Shown: positions 17,364-26,390, counted from the stretch's first letter. The stretch is DNA of 64,000 nt from SB15 sp964639245 (GCA_964639245.1 CAZXCU010000001.1:868001-932000); one strand, 5' to 3'. Notes: generated by a model from the sequence alone, not told the origin. Translations and numbers: made by a program.

Positions 17364-18146
17364 TTAAGATGTGTGGATCAAATCATGCCAGAGCAAAAGC
17401 TGCCCCTGTGTGATCCGCAGGTTCATAAGTTCGGCGGGAAGGGCGGTTTGCAAGGTGGCAAAAATAAACTGGTGTGCGCCGATTTCTTCTGCTAATTGGA
17501 CTCCCTGCAAAAGCTGATTTTGTAATCGGTTATTATCTTTGAAATTATCTTTGCATTCAGCCAAGTAAAGGTTGCCATCGCACAGCGCGATAAAATCCAG
17601 TTCAAAGTGTTCGCCCTTTTTCTTGAGGATAAGGTTGGCATCCCAGACCATTGCGGCGAACCGCCCATGTAAATGCAAGGCGGTTAAAAGCACCGACAAT
17701 GCCCCCTGATTAACCCCCATCACAAAAAGCTGATTCAGGCGGTAGGCGAATTCTAAAACAAGCGGCAGTTGGAATTGGGAACGGCAGCCCTGACAGCGCA
17801 TATATTCGTCAATATCAGAGAGGGAATACCACAGGGCAAGGTCGCACACGGGGCATTTGAGCTGGTAACCGCGTAAAAATATTTGCTTGCCCGCGAGTTC
17901 TTGAAAGGTACGGGCGAAGGATTCCGCCTGTTCACGTGGGAGAGCAATCGCTTTGAGTTCGGCGAAGGTATAAGCGCTGCCTTTGCGAATCTGGGCATTG
18001 AGCAGCAAACGCAAAATCGCCTCCTGGCGTAAAAATTGCAGCCCGTCCAATCCTCCTGTCAGGCGCAGCATCCCCTGATAATAATTGGCTTTGGCATCCC
18101 GGCTAACTTGATAGCCTGCGGTTTGCAAGTGGTTGATAAAATCCAT
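17364..18146 (-). CDS. Zinc-ribbon plus PD-(D/E)XK nuclease-like protein of unknown function
   Basis: The 260-residue protein was not assigned to a named family. Residues 1-95 look like a winged-helix-type helical region. A four-cysteine zinc ribbon follows (C98-x2-C101, C118-x2-C121). After a helical linker (FAYRLNQLFVMGVNQGALSVLL) comes FELDFIALCDGNLYLAECK, with Asp184, Glu197 and Lys199 in the spacing of a PD-(D/E)XK nuclease core. The end, HQFIFATLQTALPAELMNLR, fits the last strand of that fold. Similar C-terminal halves occur, as I recall, in much longer proteins, so this may be a short or truncated version. It follows the NYN-LOTUS gene by 40 bases on the same strand. Confidence 0.6.
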   Translation of the reverse strand: MDFINHLQTAGYQVSRDAKANYYQGMLRLTGGLDGLQFLRQEAILRLLLNAQIRKGSAYTFAELKAIALPREQAESFARTFQELAGKQIFLRGYQLKCPVCDLALWYSLSDIDEYMRCQGCRSQFQLPLVLEFAYRLNQLFVMGVNQGALSVLLTALHLHGRFAAMVWDANLILKKKGEHFELDFIALCDGNLYLAECKDNFKDNNRLQNQLLQGVQLAEEIGAHQFIFATLQTALPAELMNLRITQGQLLLWHDLIHTS

Positions 18147-18186
18147 TTTTATAGATTCACTGATGTTGCGTTGAAACGTTGACTTG

Positions 18187-19029
18187 CTAGTCCGTCTTTG
18201 TATCCTTCATGCGAACATAAATTGTAGATGGGCCTGTCTTTTTTGCACCCTTTACCTCGATTTGGTTGGGCATGGACTTCACTAAGAGAGATAAGCTCTT
18301 AAAATTATAGGTGCGGCTGTCAAAACTTGGCTCAATACGCTGGAGAGCATTTCCGAGTGCGCCCAGATGTACCCACCGATCATCGTCTTGCACCGCAATA
18401 TCAAATGCCCGCCGAAGGAGACTCAGCAACGCCTTCTGGGAAGCCTCTGGATTAGTCTTCGCAGGGGCTTTGACAGTAGAATTCGTTTTAGCTGTTGCCG
18501 GTGCTTTGGCTACCGTTTTAACATCGTCTGCTTTTTTAACTGTAGGGGGTTTGATGTTCTCAGCGTCTTTAATCTCGTCCCCCTTGATAAGGTTTTCTAC
18601 ATAAACAAACACGTTGCAAGCCTTGATGAAGGCTTCGGGAGTTTTTTCTCGCCCTATGCCCATCACGAATAAGCCATCTTCACGAATCCGTGTACAAAGA
18701 CGGGTGTAATCACTATCACTGGAAACGATGCAAAACCCTTGGACTGTGCCAGCATAGAGAATATCCATGGCATCGATAATTAATGCGCTATCTGTCGCAT
18801 TTTTGCCAGCTGTATAACGCCATTGTTGGATGGGTTGAATAGCATTGGATAACATCACAGGCCGCCAATTGGCTAAATTGGCTTCTGTCCAGTCGCCGTA
18901 AGCGCGTCGGATGGTTACGTCTCCATATCGGCTCGCTTCCTCAAACATTTGCTTGAGCAAACTATGCTGGGCGTTGTCACCATCAATCAGCATCGCAATA
19001 CGGCGTTGCGAATCGGCAGCAAAGCTCAT
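18187..19029 (-). CDS. NYN-domain (LabA/DUF88) protein with C-terminal LOTUS/OST-HTH domain
   Basis: The 280-residue protein has a NYN PIN-like nuclease domain (residues 8-150) with IAMLIDGDNAQ, Asp80 in NATDSALIIDAMDIL, and FCIVSSDSDYTRLCTRIRE; the acidic metal-binding residues are present. After a low-complexity Lys/Ala/Thr linker (about 155-195) there is an OST-HTH/LOTUS domain with ALLSLLRRAFD, WVHLGALGNALQRIEPSFD and YNFKSLSLLVKSMP. Proteins of this architecture are thought to act on RNA. GGAAGAGGG stands before the ATG. The adjacent nuclease-like gene downstream may be co-transcribed. Confidence 0.85.
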   Translation of the reverse strand: MSFAADSQRRIAMLIDGDNAQHSLLKQMFEEASRYGDVTIRRAYGDWTEANLANWRPVMLSNAIQPIQQWRYTAGKNATDSALIIDAMDILYAGTVQGFCIVSSDSDYTRLCTRIREDGLFVMGIGREKTPEAFIKACNVFVYVENLIKGDEIKDAENIKPPTVKKADDVKTVAKAPATAKTNSTVKAPAKTNPEASQKALLSLLRRAFDIAVQDDDRWVHLGALGNALQRIEPSFDSRTYNFKSLSLLVKSMPNQIEVKGAKKTGPSTIYVRMKDTKTD

Positions 19030-19153
19030 ATCGAAGCCCTCTTCCTGTTTATTGAATATTTACTAATTTCACTGTGCATCTTTACCTAACATTTGTCAAT
19101 CTTTTTCTCTGAATCTTTGGGGATTACAATAGGAAGTGTATGAGAAAGCTGTG

Positions 19154-20881
19154 ATGGAGAAATTGGCATTGAAACCCCTGCCCCAACAAATTCAAAGTCT
19201 TATCCGAACTGCGCTGATGGCTGCCCAGGAAAACGGGACACTGCCCGCGTTTGAGCTGCCTACGGAGATTTCGGTCACACCACCGAAAAAAGCCGAACAG
19301 GGCGATTATGCGTCTCCGGTGGCGCTGGCATTGGCGAAACCAACGGGCAAAAAACCATTGGAAATTGCCGAAGCGATTCAAAAACACTTCCCACAAAGCG
19401 ATTTTATTCAAAGTGTGGACGTTGCCCCACCGGGATTCGTCAATCTGCGTTTGTCAGAAGATTGGGTGCGGCAGCAGGTGGAAGTGATTATCGCGGCGGG
19501 TAAAAATTTCGGCAAACAGGACATCGGGCAGGGCAAACGGGCGCAGGTTGAATTTGTGAGCGCCAACCCCACCGGCCCCTTGCATATCGGACGGACGCGG
19601 GGCGCGATTCTGGGGGATACATTGGCGAATTTGCTGACAGAGTGTGGCTGGCAGGTCGAGCGCGAATATTATTTTAATAACGCGGGCGCTCAAATGATGA
19701 TGTTGGGGAATAGTCTCAAGGTGCGGTATTTGCAGGCGTTGGGGCAAGATGAACCCCTACCCGAAAATGGTTATCAAGGCGATTATCTTGTCACAATTGC
19801 GGAAGAACTCAAAGCCGAAGTCGGGGAAAATTGGGCAAATGAGGATTGGAAACCGTTTAAGGAATATGCCGAAAAACGAATTTTCAAGATGATTGAGCTT
19901 ACCTTAGCACGGGTGGGGATTCAATTTGACCACTTTTTCAACGAACAGTCGGTTTATGATGACGGCAGTGTGTGGAATGTCTTAAATCAACTGCGCGAAA
20001 AGGACTTTGTTTATGAGGCCATCACTCGTGAGAATGCCTCCGAAGAAGAACTTGAAAAAGCGAAAAAAGAAAATTGGACAAAAACCGCCACATGGTTTCG
20101 TAGCACCCAGTTAGGTGATAAAGAAGATCGCGTGGTGGTGAAATCGAATGGTGAACCAACCTATGCACTGCCGGATATTGCTTATCACATCAATAAATTG
20201 AATCGGGGCTTTGAACGGGCGTTTAATATTTTGGGGACAGATCATATTATTGAGGCGCAAACGGTATCACGGGGGTTGCAAGCATTAGGGTATGATGCGT
20301 CTAAAGTACGGGTGGTGCTGCATCAATTTGTGACGTTTGGTGATAACAAAATGAGTACCCGTGCTGGTAATTACGTCACGTTAGATGATTTGATTGATGA
20401 AGTGGGGTCAGATGTTGTGCGCTATTTTATGCTGGCGCGTTCGGCGGAAAGTCATCTGGATTTTGATTTTGACAAAGCCAAAGAACAATCAAATGAAAAT
20501 CCGGTGTACTACATTCAAAACGCACATGTGCGCTGCTGTGGGATTTTCCGACAGGTGATTGAGCAAGGCAAACCGCACAATTGGGATGAAGGGGCGGATT
20601 TGTCGCTGCTAGGGAAAAGCGAGCTGACATTTATCCGTAAAGCGCTGGAACTGCCCGAACAAATCGTTTTTGCCTATGACAATCTTGCCCCGCATCAAAT
20701 CGCGTTCTGGGCGCTGGATTTGGCGCGGACGTTTCATCCCTTGTATGACGAGGTGCGGGTGCTACATAGCGATGTTTCGGAGGATGTAGCACGGGCGCGT
20801 CTGCGGTTTTATCACATGGCGCGGGTGGTGTTTGCGCGGGTGCTAACGCTGATGGGCATGACCACGCCCGAACGGATGTAA
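19154..20881 (+). CDS. argS: Arginyl-tRNA synthetase
   Basis: The enzyme attaches arginine to its tRNA. From ATG 19154 it has 575 residues; a GTG at 19136 is an alternative, and neither has a convincing ribosome site. The N-terminal Arg_tRNA_synt_N domain includes EQGDYASPVALALAK. The class I signature is NPTGPLHIGRTRGAILGD, so the HIGH tetrad reads HIGR here. YYFNNAGAQM, the KMSK-equivalent GDNKMSTRAGNYVTL and the DALR anticodon domain (ARARLRFYHMARVVFARVLTLMG) follow. Length and order are normal for the family, and the gene looks fully functional apart from the His-to-Arg change, which may be lineage-typical. Confidence 0.95.
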   Translation: MEKLALKPLPQQIQSLIRTALMAAQENGTLPAFELPTEISVTPPKKAEQGDYASPVALALAKPTGKKPLEIAEAIQKHFPQSDFIQSVDVAPPGFVNLRLSEDWVRQQVEVIIAAGKNFGKQDIGQGKRAQVEFVSANPTGPLHIGRTRGAILGDTLANLLTECGWQVEREYYFNNAGAQMMMLGNSLKVRYLQALGQDEPLPENGYQGDYLVTIAEELKAEVGENWANEDWKPFKEYAEKRIFKMIELTLARVGIQFDHFFNEQSVYDDGSVWNVLNQLREKDFVYEAITRENASEEELEKAKKENWTKTATWFRSTQLGDKEDRVVVKSNGEPTYALPDIAYHINKLNRGFERAFNILGTDHIIEAQTVSRGLQALGYDASKVRVVLHQFVTFGDNKMSTRAGNYVTLDDLIDEVGSDVVRYFMLARSAESHLDFDFDKAKEQSNENPVYYIQNAHVRCCGIFRQVIEQGKPHNWDEGADLSLLGKSELTFIRKALELPEQIVFAYDNLAPHQIAFWALDLARTFHPLYDEVRVLHSDVSEDVARARLRFYHMARVVFARVLTLMGMTTPERM

Positions 20882-20951
20882 AAAAGCTGTCCGCGTTCAG
20901 CCATCCTCTATCAGGGTTATAATAGGTATAAATGGCAAAGGATGGGTTGAG

Positions 20952-21164
20952 ATGACGGTAGAAGTGATTGGTCAAATGACAAAGGCAGAATTAAGGACAT
21001 TTGTGGAAGATATTGTTCAGGAAGTAAAAGGTAAGGGGCCATATAAGCAAATCCCCCAACGCCCAATTGGTGAAATCCTTGATGAAATGTGGGCAGATAT
21101 GATTGAACTACAACCGGGGCAACCTTCCACATTGGAGATGATTCGTGAGGATAGAGATAGATGA
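20952..21164 (+). CDS. Putative antitoxin of a PIN toxin-antitoxin pair
   Basis: The 70-residue acidic protein (VEVIGQMTKAELRTFVEDIV...) directly precedes a PIN-domain gene and overlaps it by 4 bases (ATGA), the classic arrangement of a VapBC-like module. It shows no clear DNA-binding motif and was not matched to a named antitoxin family. A TATAAT at 20918-20923 lies suitably upstream. Confidence 0.6.
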   Translation: MTVEVIGQMTKAELRTFVEDIVQEVKGKGPYKQIPQRPIGEILDEMWADMIELQPGQPSTLEMIREDRDR

Positions 21165-21607
21165 GTGACAATTGGGTCATTGATACCAGCGTCCTCATCA
21201 AAAGTTTCATCAAAGAGCAAGATAGTCGCCGGGTTAGAACTTTGATTAACCAACTCCGAAGTTCTAATCCACCGACATTGCATGTGCCGGAAACTTGTTT
21301 GCCAGAATGTGGGAATGTTCTTTGGAAACAAGTACGTTTTCATGGTCTGCCTTCGCAACGGGCAAAGGTCGCCATGAAACGTTTAGTCAACTTGCCTTTG
21401 ACTATTTATCCAGCGAATGAATTGCTGCCACGCACTCTTGAAATTGCCTTAGACCACACATTAGCCGTCTATGATGCCCTGTATCTGGCGCTGGCGGAAA
21501 AAGTGAAACATCCGTTTATTACCGTCGATGCAAGACAAATGGGGATTGCTCAAACGCTGGGGCTGGTCTTGAAACCTATCACTGATTTTGCAGAATATAC
21601 ACCTTAA
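21161..21607 (+). CDS. PIN-domain ribonuclease toxin (VapC-like)
   Basis: The 148-residue protein has the PIN acidic residues: Asp8 in WVIDTSVLIKSF, Glu in VPETCLPECGNVLW, Asp in YDALYLALAEK and FITVDARQMG. PIN toxins cleave RNA with a divalent metal. Translation is probably coupled to the antitoxin through ATGA. All active-site residues look intact. Confidence 0.8.
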   Translation: MSDNWVIDTSVLIKSFIKEQDSRRVRTLINQLRSSNPPTLHVPETCLPECGNVLWKQVRFHGLPSQRAKVAMKRLVNLPLTIYPANELLPRTLEIALDHTLAVYDALYLALAEKVKHPFITVDARQMGIAQTLGLVLKPITDFAEYTP

Positions 21608-21618
21608 GGATAAAAAAC

Positions 21619-22056
21619 ATGGCTGAATTAAAATCGCCCGTAAGCGATGCACTGTTGGTAGAAGTGACGGTGAACAATGTCACCCTGCATAAAGATCCAC
21701 AAACAGGCGGCTATTGGCTGCGTCAGGGCGAACTGGAATCGCTAACAGAGGCACAAGAAACACCTGTTTTGGAAGTGCATACGGGTGAGACAATGCGCGA
21801 ACATAAAGGCCGTTTTTGCCCGGAAGATGGCACGCCCCTGATGGAATTTGAATTTGAGGAACATTCGGGCGTGAGAATGGATATTTGCCCGACCTGTCAG
21901 GGTCTCTGGTTGGATGAAGGCGAAATCACCCGCCTGATGGAATATTTAAATGATTATGAATATGGCAGCCATGACCCGCATGACGAGCATCTGGGCATTA
22001 CAGACCGTGTGATGCTGTTTTTGTATCAATTGACCGCCCGCCCACCGTTATATTAG
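21619..22056 (+). CDS. zf-TFIIB-type zinc-ribbon protein
   Basis: The 145-residue protein has a C-terminal motif of the zf-TFIIB family: RFCPEDGTPLMEFEFEEHSG, then MDICPTCQGLWLDEGEITRL. The usual first Cys pair is reduced to Cys67 with Asp70 in the second position, while Cys90 and Cys93 are present, so the metal site may be altered. Function unknown. It follows the PIN gene by 11 bases and may be read from the same transcript, though no link to the toxin is implied. Confidence 0.7.
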   Translation: MAELKSPVSDALLVEVTVNNVTLHKDPQTGGYWLRQGELESLTEAQETPVLEVHTGETMREHKGRFCPEDGTPLMEFEFEEHSGVRMDICPTCQGLWLDEGEITRLMEYLNDYEYGSHDPHDEHLGITDRVMLFLYQLTARPPLY

Positions 22057-22099
22057 GGGAGTAGCCGGCAGTCGTTCGCTTGGCTGGCGGCTAAAATTT

Positions 22100-22462
22100 T
22101 TAATTGCCTGTTTTAGACGGAATTTCTTTGGTGTCTTTATCCCCGAAAAGAGCGTACAGGCCGTTCCATCCGAGGGCGCTGGTTCCAATAATGGGGCCAA
22201 CCACCGGATAAGGCACGCCCGCAATGATCCCGGCGAAAAAGCCTTTGGCAACGGCTTCTCCCCATTCGGCGGAGTTGGTAAATTTTTCAAGCAAGGTCAC
22301 GCCTGCGCCACAAAAAATAAAATTACCCGCCATCATCAAAGCGATGAGGGGAATGCCAGCGACAGTGGTGGTGGCAGCAACTTCGGCTGTTCCCCATGAC
22401 GCATCCATCACAACAATTAATAGGCTACTCAAGTAACCAATGGGAGGTTTAGAAATACTCAT
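22100..22462 (-). CDS. Small membrane protein of unknown function
   Basis: The 120-residue frame has two to three hydrophobic segments (YLSSLLIVVMDASWG, VAGIPLIALMMAGNFIFCG, GFFAGIIAGVPYPVVGPIIG) and a polar tail. The glycine-rich helices and lack of competing frames make it a plausible gene. No family was recognised and its ribosome site is weak. The 190 bases upstream, before the divergent glycosyltransferase gene, show nothing clear. Confidence 0.55.
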   Translation of the reverse strand: MSISKPPIGYLSSLLIVVMDASWGTAEVAATTTVAGIPLIALMMAGNFIFCGAGVTLLEKFTNSAEWGEAVAKGFFAGIIAGVPYPVVGPIIGTSALGWNGLYALFGDKDTKEIPSKTGN

Positions 22463-22652
22463 TTTGAAATTTTTCCCGCTTCTAGTGGATATTCACATTG
22501 TAGTGGTTGCTTATTGGCTGTCAATGTGGCAAGCACCTCTATTTTTAAGGTTCAACTAGCAACTTCTGGGGTGGATTGTGCGTAATATCACTATCAAAGG
22601 GCATTTCAAATCAGTATACTAACCGCCGCCCTAAAAATAGAAGAAATAGCCT

Positions 22653-24233
22653 GTGATTCAATCCAAAAAACTTCCCATCTCACGTTCAACACTGGCGCTG
22701 GTGGTCGTGCTGCTGCTGATTCATCTGTTGATTCGGGCGCATAATATTACAGCGCTGCCCCTGTTTGTGGACGAAGGCAACCATATCCGCCGTGCGGCAA
22801 CCGTGTACGATTTAGAAAACCATCCGGCGGTGGAAAGTCATGGCAAATTTTTGTTTTATTTTGTGCCGGGTGTGTTTGACCTTAAACAGCAGGATACCGC
22901 GTTGTTCCTGTCGCGTACCAGCGTGGCGCTGAGTTCATTGCTCACGGGCGCAGTGGTGTTTTTGATTGCGCGGCGTTTGTTCGGGCAACGGGCAGCGCTG
23001 GCAGCCATCGCGTTTTATGCGTTTTTACCCTATGCCTTTTTCTTTGAACGTACCGCCCTTTCCGACCCGTGGGCAGGATTCATTGCAACTTGTTTGGTGT
23101 GGATGACGATTCGATTCGCAGCCAAACCCACTTACGAGCGGGCAATGTGGGTGGGGGTGTTCATGGCGCTGACCCCCGCCGCAAAATTGACGATGGCCTT
23201 TGTCAACTTTTTACCCCTGTTTGCGCTGCTGCTGTTTGCGCCGTATGCCTCCCTCAAAGACTTGTTCATCCGCTATTTTCCACATGGACTCCGGGCAATC
23301 GCGGTGGTCATCGGATTGTGGATGCTGGTGTTTATTCCCGCCGTAATTCAATATTATGACGGGGTAGATTATGCGCTGTACGATACATGGTTGGTGAATG
23401 CGACCACCAAAGCGGATACCTTCTGGGGTAAGGTGAGCGATAACTGGGAAAAAATGACTCTGCTCATTTCGCTGCCTGCCACGCTGTTGCTGCTGATTGC
23501 TTCACCGCTTGGGTTGTATCTCAAACACTACCGTAAGCAAATGGCGCTGGTGTTACTCTGGCTGGCGCTGGCGTGGCTGACGACCTTTTTTCTTGTCGGG
23601 CGGAATTCCTTCCAGAGCCGCTATCTAACCGCCGGCACACCCGCGATTGCCGTCTTGTTTGGCGCGGGGATCATCATTCTGGCGGATTCGCTCATTAAAA
23701 ATGTGCGCTATGCAAGCTATGCCGCAGCCACCGGGATTGTGTTATGGGCGGTGACGTTTTCCGTTCCGTTTGCCCAGAAAGCGGCAACGGATCCCACCCA
23801 ATTAGACATGCCGTGGTTGGACAGCCAGAATTATTTTGAGGGTAATTTCAACGGCTACGCGCTGCTCGATGCGATGGCCTATGTTGAAGAAAATGGCGAA
23901 AAGCACAATGGCAAGGTGCATCTGGTGTTAGGGACGCGCTTTTGTATGCCACATTTATACGAATTTCCTGAATTGTACTATCGCTGCGATAAACGGGTCG
24001 ATTTGGCGAATCCGGCGCGGCGCAGCACCATTCCCTACTTTTTGAATCCCCTGCTGAATAACATCCCCCTCTATCTGATTGCGGAGGATACCATGCTAGA
24101 ACCGCAGGCCAATTGGTTTGCAGTGCCAGAATTTCTTACCCGCTTTGACAAACCGCACGGCGAAGGGTATATCACTGTATGGCGGATGCGCTTGCCGGAT
24201 GAGTCTACGGTATCGCGTGGAGTGCTGCCTTAA
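22653..24233 (+). CDS. GT39/ArnT-like polytopic glycosyltransferase
   Basis: The 526-residue protein starts at a GTG. It has a first membrane helix followed by ALPLFVDEGNHIRRA, the periplasmic Asp-Glu loop typical of GT-C enzymes of the PMT/ArnT type, then roughly ten more helices and a soluble C-terminal domain. Such enzymes move sugars from polyprenyl-phosphate donors to lipids or proteins outside the membrane. The possible link to the DprE1/E2-like pair, which makes such donors, is only an inference. Its 3' end overlaps the convergent macro-domain gene by 29 bases. Confidence 0.75.
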   Translation: MIQSKKLPISRSTLALVVVLLLIHLLIRAHNITALPLFVDEGNHIRRAATVYDLENHPAVESHGKFLFYFVPGVFDLKQQDTALFLSRTSVALSSLLTGAVVFLIARRLFGQRAALAAIAFYAFLPYAFFFERTALSDPWAGFIATCLVWMTIRFAAKPTYERAMWVGVFMALTPAAKLTMAFVNFLPLFALLLFAPYASLKDLFIRYFPHGLRAIAVVIGLWMLVFIPAVIQYYDGVDYALYDTWLVNATTKADTFWGKVSDNWEKMTLLISLPATLLLLIASPLGLYLKHYRKQMALVLLWLALAWLTTFFLVGRNSFQSRYLTAGTPAIAVLFGAGIIILADSLIKNVRYASYAAATGIVLWAVTFSVPFAQKAATDPTQLDMPWLDSQNYFEGNFNGYALLDAMAYVEENGEKHNGKVHLVLGTRFCMPHLYEFPELYYRCDKRVDLANPARRSTIPYFLNPLLNNIPLYLIAEDTMLEPQANWFAVPEFLTRFDKPHGEGYITVWRMRLPDESTVSRGVLP

Positions 24234-24738
24234 AGGTTTCGTAAGCCTCCTGTCCGAACAGCACAAAACGGACTAATTCCAGCGAGTCATTTTGATGGGC
24301 AAAGTCGGCGATGGTTTGTAGTGCAATCATGGCGGCTTTGTCCATCGGATACCCATAGATTCCGGTGCTAATGGCGGGAAAAGCGATGGTTTTAACCCCA
24401 TTTTCGACAGCGACTTCCAGACTGCGGCGGTACGCGCTGGCAAGTAAACCCGGGCAGGCTTCATTATTAGGGTAATAAATTGGCCCGACAGCATGAATAA
24501 TGTAGCGGGCTTTGAGCTTAAAACCGAGCGTGATTTTCGCATCGCCCGTATCGCACCCGCCTAAGTTGCGACAAGCGGCTTGGAGTTCGTCTGCACCCGC
24601 TGCCCGATGAATAGCCCCATCCACCCCGCCACCACCCGCTAAGGCAGAATTGGCAGCGTTGACAATCGCTTCGGTGTCTTGCTGGGTGATGTCCCCCTGC
24701 ACAAGTTCGAGGATAGTTTGGTTAACCTGTTTCTGCAT
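24205..24738 (-). CDS. Macro-domain ADP-ribose hydrolase (O-acetyl-ADP-ribose deacetylase type)
   Basis: The 177-residue protein has the YmdB-like signatures IVNAANSALAGGGGVDGAIH, the diphosphate loop FPAISTGIYGYP, and the order ELVQGDIT first. Family members cleave O-acetyl-ADP-ribose or remove ADP-ribose from macromolecules. The ATG at 24738 is chosen because AAGGAG lies 9 bases upstream; the earlier ATG at 24762 has no ribosome site. It stands alone, with no ADP-ribosyltransferase or sirtuin next to it. Confidence 0.9.
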   Translation of the reverse strand: MQKQVNQTILELVQGDITQQDTEAIVNAANSALAGGGGVDGAIHRAAGADELQAACRNLGGCDTGDAKITLGFKLKARYIIHAVGPIYYPNNEACPGLLASAYRRSLEVAVENGVKTIAFPAISTGIYGYPMDKAAMIALQTIADFAHQNDSLELVRFVLFGQEAYETFKAALHAIP

Positions 24739-24845
24739 CACAGAGCGCTCCTTGATATTCATTTTAACGGTTTTTTGTAATCTCCGCGTAATTTTGCTGT
24801 AACTTTTGCTCCTTATGCTGAGACGAAATAAAAAAGGAGCGTGAG

Positions 24846-25412
24846 ATGCGAAAATTAATCTTTGCCGGGATTGCCATTGTGATTTTGATACCTGTGTTGG
24901 GGGTAGGGTACTGGTTGATTAGCCCGTTGTTCCGGGATGAGGAAGTGAATGAAGAATTTCCCTATGCACAGGTAGCCATTGTGCCAACTGAGATGAGCAA
25001 CACCGAAGCGAATGCGACAATGGAAACTGCCGCCGGACAAACCGAGAGTGTTGCCGAGCAAATGCCCGAAGTGACTGCGACAGAAATCGGGCGGGGAAAT
25101 TTCACCGAGATTGATGCGGTGCATAAGGGGAGTGGCGACGCGATTTTATATCAATTGTCGGATGAAACATCGGTACTGCGATTTGAAAATTTTGAAGTGA
25201 CCAACGGGCCAGATTTGCATGTGTTTCTCGTCACCAGCGCCAATCCCACCCGGGCTGATTTACACAATGGAACGGAGTTGGATTTAGGCGAACTAAAAGG
25301 CAATCTTGGCAATCAGAATTATGAAATTCCATCAGGAACAGATTTAAGCCAATATCAAGCAGTGGTAATTTACTGCGTGCCGTTTCAGGTGGTTTTAGTA
25401 CGGCGCGTTTGA
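24846..25412 (+). CDS. Membrane-anchored DM13-domain protein
   Basis: The 188-residue protein has one N-terminal helix (about residues 3-27), a Thr/Glu-rich spacer of about 60 residues and a C-terminal DM13 domain: HKGSGDAILYQLSDETSVLR, FEVTNGPDLHVFLV, LGELKGNLGNQNYEIPSGTD and VVIYCVPFQVVL with its single Cys. DM13 is proposed to be a redox-active extracytoplasmic domain. AAAAAGGAG precedes the ATG at ideal spacing. It ends 9 bases from the stop of the convergent kinase-like gene. Confidence 0.85.
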   Translation: MRKLIFAGIAIVILIPVLGVGYWLISPLFRDEEVNEEFPYAQVAIVPTEMSNTEANATMETAAGQTESVAEQMPEVTATEIGRGNFTEIDAVHKGSGDAILYQLSDETSVLRFENFEVTNGPDLHVFLVTSANPTRADLHNGTELDLGELKGNLGNQNYEIPSGTDLSQYQAVVIYCVPFQVVLVRRV

Positions 25413-25421
25413 ATTAGGCAC

Positions 25422-26333
25422 TCAGGTCAAGCTAATCATAACTCCCTGCCCATCCAGCACCACCGTCCAGAAGCGGCAGTGTTCCACCCCCACATCCTGA
25501 AAAGCCTCAATCATTGCGTTGGCAATCAAGGTATGGTTATAGGGGGCAAACACCAGCAGGGCAGGGGCTTTGGGCATGAGGGTGACGGCGGCTGCGCCCT
25601 GTGCTTTTGCCACACTCACCACCGTATCATAACCGGGAATGTAATCCATGAACGCGGGTTGATAGAGACGGTCTTCCAGCGTTTTGGCAAGCAAATCGTA
25701 ATCCCCATCCAGCAGGGCATCCATCAAAAACGACAGGCGACTCATATTGAACACGGCATCGCGGATGTCTACCGCTTGTGGCATGACCCCGCGAGTTTGG
25801 TCTTTATAATCTGGCAGAGTCGGGGCAAGCAGCACCACCCGCAAAGGTGGCGGCTCAAGGCTGTTATACCGGATTCTGCCATCCGGTTCGCGCATACAGA
25901 TATTTAACCCGCCTAACAGGGTGGTAATGACTGATTCAGGGAGCAGTCCCGCTTCCAACGCAAGGTCAATCAAACCCTCACGGTCAAGATTGTTGCCCGT
26001 CAAATTGTTGGCGGCAACCATGCCCCCCAACCACAAAGCGGCGGTTGCATCCAACCCCACATCCATCGGAATCTGATTTTCGATGCTGACATTTAAGCCA
26101 AACGGGGCGGTTTCTTTTTTCTGGAAAACACGCATCGCCGCCCGCATGACCGGATTCCGCAAACCAGCGGGCAGCGACTCACTGCCTTCACCTGTGACAG
26201 TGATTTCGAGTTTGTCATCCTGACGGGGCGACATTTCAATGTGGGTGTGAAGCGACAGCCCCAACCCTAGTGTATTTAAACCCGGCCCAAAACTGGGTAG
26301 TGGCGCAGGAACAGTCACATAAACTTTGCTCAT
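25422..26333 (-). CDS. GHMP-family kinase, homoserine kinase-like
   Basis: The 303-residue product begins KVYVTVPAPLPSFGPGLNTLGLGL, which strongly resembles the N terminus of homoserine kinase ThrB (threonine synthesis, ATP-dependent O-phosphorylation). The GHMP phosphate loop, normally P-x3-GLGSSAA, reads IPMDVGLDATAALWLGG, so the glycine-serine-serine part is altered to Gly-Leu-Asp-Ala-Thr. LLAPTLPDYKDQTRGVMP and AAAVTLMPKAPALLVFAP, near the C terminus, fit the family. The start at 26333 is chosen for the ThrB-like N terminus; the longer TTG frame is unsupported. No other threonine-pathway gene is adjacent. Confidence 0.7.
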   Translation of the reverse strand: MSKVYVTVPAPLPSFGPGLNTLGLGLSLHTHIEMSPRQDDKLEITVTGEGSESLPAGLRNPVMRAAMRVFQKKETAPFGLNVSIENQIPMDVGLDATAALWLGGMVAANNLTGNNLDREGLIDLALEAGLLPESVITTLLGGLNICMREPDGRIRYNSLEPPPLRVVLLAPTLPDYKDQTRGVMPQAVDIRDAVFNMSRLSFLMDALLDGDYDLLAKTLEDRLYQPAFMDYIPGYDTVVSVAKAQGAAAVTLMPKAPALLVFAPYNHTLIANAMIEAFQDVGVEHCRFWTVVLDGQGVMISLT

Positions 26334-26390
26334 AATACAGTCTATTTTGCTTTCGATTGCACTTTCAGGCAAGTAACATGCTTTATCTCG

